Shown here: positions 63,157 to 64,000 of the stretch, piece by piece
Layout of the letters: every line of letters begins with the position of its first letter
How positions within the stretch are numbered: position 1 is the stretch's first letter
NCBI GenBank assembly: GCA_037441775.1
Contig: JBBIRO010000011.1
Span: forward strand, 1 to 64,000
Direction: 5' to 3'
DNA from: CAMTWB01 sp037441775
GTDB lineage: Bacteria > Desulfobacterota > Syntrophia > Syntrophales > CAMTWB01
Length of the DNA stretch: 64,000 nucleotides
Notes under the pieces: generated by a model
Told to the model about the DNA's origin: nothing
Database searches by the model: none
The model's input: only the letters and a program-made list of their open reading frames with translations
Position numbers and translations under genes: made by a program

Positions 63157-63643
63157 TAAAATGCTCCTCCTTGATTAACAAATTATAAATTTCTTCAATG
63201 ATGATCGGTTCAGCTGACAGAATCAGTTCCCTGGTGCTGTCGGATTGGTAACAAATCGCGATATTGAGGGTAGGTTCCGGAAGTTCATCCCTGATTTTAT
63301 CTGCCCACTCGATAACCCAGACTCCCCGGCTGTCCCTGATTTCTTCGTAATTAAGATCCTCTAAATCTTCCACACCTCGGAGCCGGTAAGCATCCATGTG
63401 GAACAGTTGTATTGCCCCGGGGTATTCATTGATCAGCGTGAAGGTGGGGCTGGTGATTTCATATCTGCAATCTAGTCCCATACCCTGGGCAATACCTTTA
63501 GTCAGCCAGGTTTTCCCAGCTCCCAGCTCGCCCTGCAGGGCCACTGCCCAACCCGGCGTCAGGCACCTGCCAATAATAGCGCCGATCCGTATTGTAATTG
63601 CGGGAGATGTTGAAATAATGCTGAGCCGGGATATTTTCGTCAT
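63113..63643 (-). CDS. tsaE: tRNA threonylcarbamoyladenosine biosynthesis ATPase TsaE
   Basis: P-loop ATPase that cycles the TsaBD complex; 176 residues. Walker A ALQGELGAGKTWLTKGIAQ, TSPTFTLINEY, HMDAYRL and VIEWADKI are the TsaE blocks. The C-terminal 40 residues (EEHFNGINRPEVRRDISC tail) extend over the lysC start; the overlap is 44 bp, so the tail may be dispensable. Confidence 0.94.
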   Translation of the reverse strand: MTKISRLSIISTSPAITIRIGAIIGRCLTPGWAVALQGELGAGKTWLTKGIAQGMGLDCRYEITSPTFTLINEYPGAIQLFHMDAYRLRGVEDLEDLNYEEIRDSRGVWVIEWADKIRDELPEPTLNIAICYQSDSTRELILSAEPIIIEEIYNLLIKEEHFNGINRPEVRRDISC

Positions 63644-63716
63644 TGGCCTGGGTCTTCATCGGCAGAGGCAATCAGCACGTTTTAATAACATCGACACTGT
63701 GATCCCTACAATCTCT

Positions 63717-64000
63717 TTAGGCCCTGGCAATGCTGTCGGCTACACGGGCTAATTTACTCATGGCAGCAACATCATGCACCCTGATAATCTGACTTCCATA
63801 AAGGATTGAGGCAGTCACCGCTGCTGCAGTGCCTTCAAAGCGTTCGTCCGGATGTTCATCAATGGCTGATCTGGTAAACGATTTTCTCGATACCCCAGTA
63901 AGCAGCGGCCGGCCAAGGGACTGGAAGAGTGACAGATTTTTGATGAGTTTCAGATTGTCCGCAGCCGTTTTGCCAAATCCCAAGCCGGGGTCCAGGATGA
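63717..64000 (-). CDS. folP: Dihydropteroate synthase, C-terminal part
   Basis: The 5' part lies beyond the right edge. Visible residues include ILDPGLGFGKT, LLTGVSRKSF, and IIRVHDVAAM, the family's pterin- and phosphate-binding blocks. It joins 6-hydroxymethyl-dihydropterin pyrophosphate to para-aminobenzoate in folate synthesis. It lies 73 bp upstream of tsaE on the same strand. Confidence 0.93.
   Translation of the reverse strand, partial: ILDPGLGFGKTAADNLKLIKNLSLFQSLGRPLLTGVSRKSFTRSAIDEHPDERFEGTAAAVTASILYGSQIIRVHDVAAMSKLARVADSIARA

Overview
The window looks like a chromosomal segment of an anaerobic Desulfobacterota-type bacterium, probably near the Syntrophales. This is an inference from gene content: a radical-type AbfD dehydratase, indolepyruvate:ferredoxin oxidoreductase, a flavodiiron/rubredoxin/rubrerythrin oxygen-defence set, a sigma54 activator and a tig-clpP-clpX-lon block. 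No rRNA gene is present to settle it. There is no prophage, CRISPR array or intact insertion sequence.

Layout. 1-4.7 kb: frame-broken GerMN gene, an EF-G paralogue, a GAF-GAF sigma54 activator. 4.7-12.2 kb (minus): ABC-F ATPase and a complete livKHMGF uptake operon with a terminator after livK. 12.3-15.7 kb (minus): AbfD-family dehydratase and an orphan peptide-binding protein. 15.9-21.7 kb: YihY-cyclic-nucleotide fusion, pyruvate kinase, TraB-like protein, rhomboid protease, small lipoprotein. 22-28.6 kb: PAS-GGDEF cyclase, RlmI-like methyltransferase, manC, SemiSWEET, maf, yggS, tatA. 28.8-35.4 kb (minus): a seven-gene run of FrhB-like flavoprotein, iorA, iorB, flavodiiron protein, rubredoxin, rubrerythrin and an exported methyltransferase-like protein. 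35.7-38 kb: prohibitin-like SPFH protein and thiolase. 38.2-40.1 kb (minus): lexA-like repressor plus Y-family polymerase. 40.7-46.2 kb (minus): six close-packed genes tsaD, rsmA, D-2-hydroxyacid dehydrogenase, alpha/beta hydrolase, GT4 glycosyltransferase, PIG-L deacetylase. 46.5-53.5 kb: nadB, adenine deaminase, purB, a small membrane protein, an FG-GAP lipoprotein-like exported protein. 53.8-60.4 kb: five tRNA genes around lon, clpX, clpP, tig. 60.6-64 kb: lytic transglycosylase, ComEA-like protein, aspartokinase, tsaE and the 3' part of folP.

The most striking feature is not a gene. At least fifteen intergenic loci carry the same ~20-bp terminus, close to TGACGACTTCGTAAAAAGTC, as short elements of about 90-200 bp with inverted ends and several interchangeable interiors. 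One copy is a 168-bp in-frame insertion that splits a lipoprotein signal peptide and is flanked by a direct repeat, so the uninterrupted sequence can be read. Other copies begin exactly on the stop codons of fusA and the FG-GAP gene, encode the last residues of NadB, supply the Shine-Dalgarno of tsaD, or form the leader of the diguanylate cyclase and thiolase genes. Other points of interest are a possible pseudoknotted RNA ahead of manC, and the PIG-L/GT4/hydroxyacid-dehydrogenase run, which resembles low-molecular-weight thiol or selenosugar pathways.
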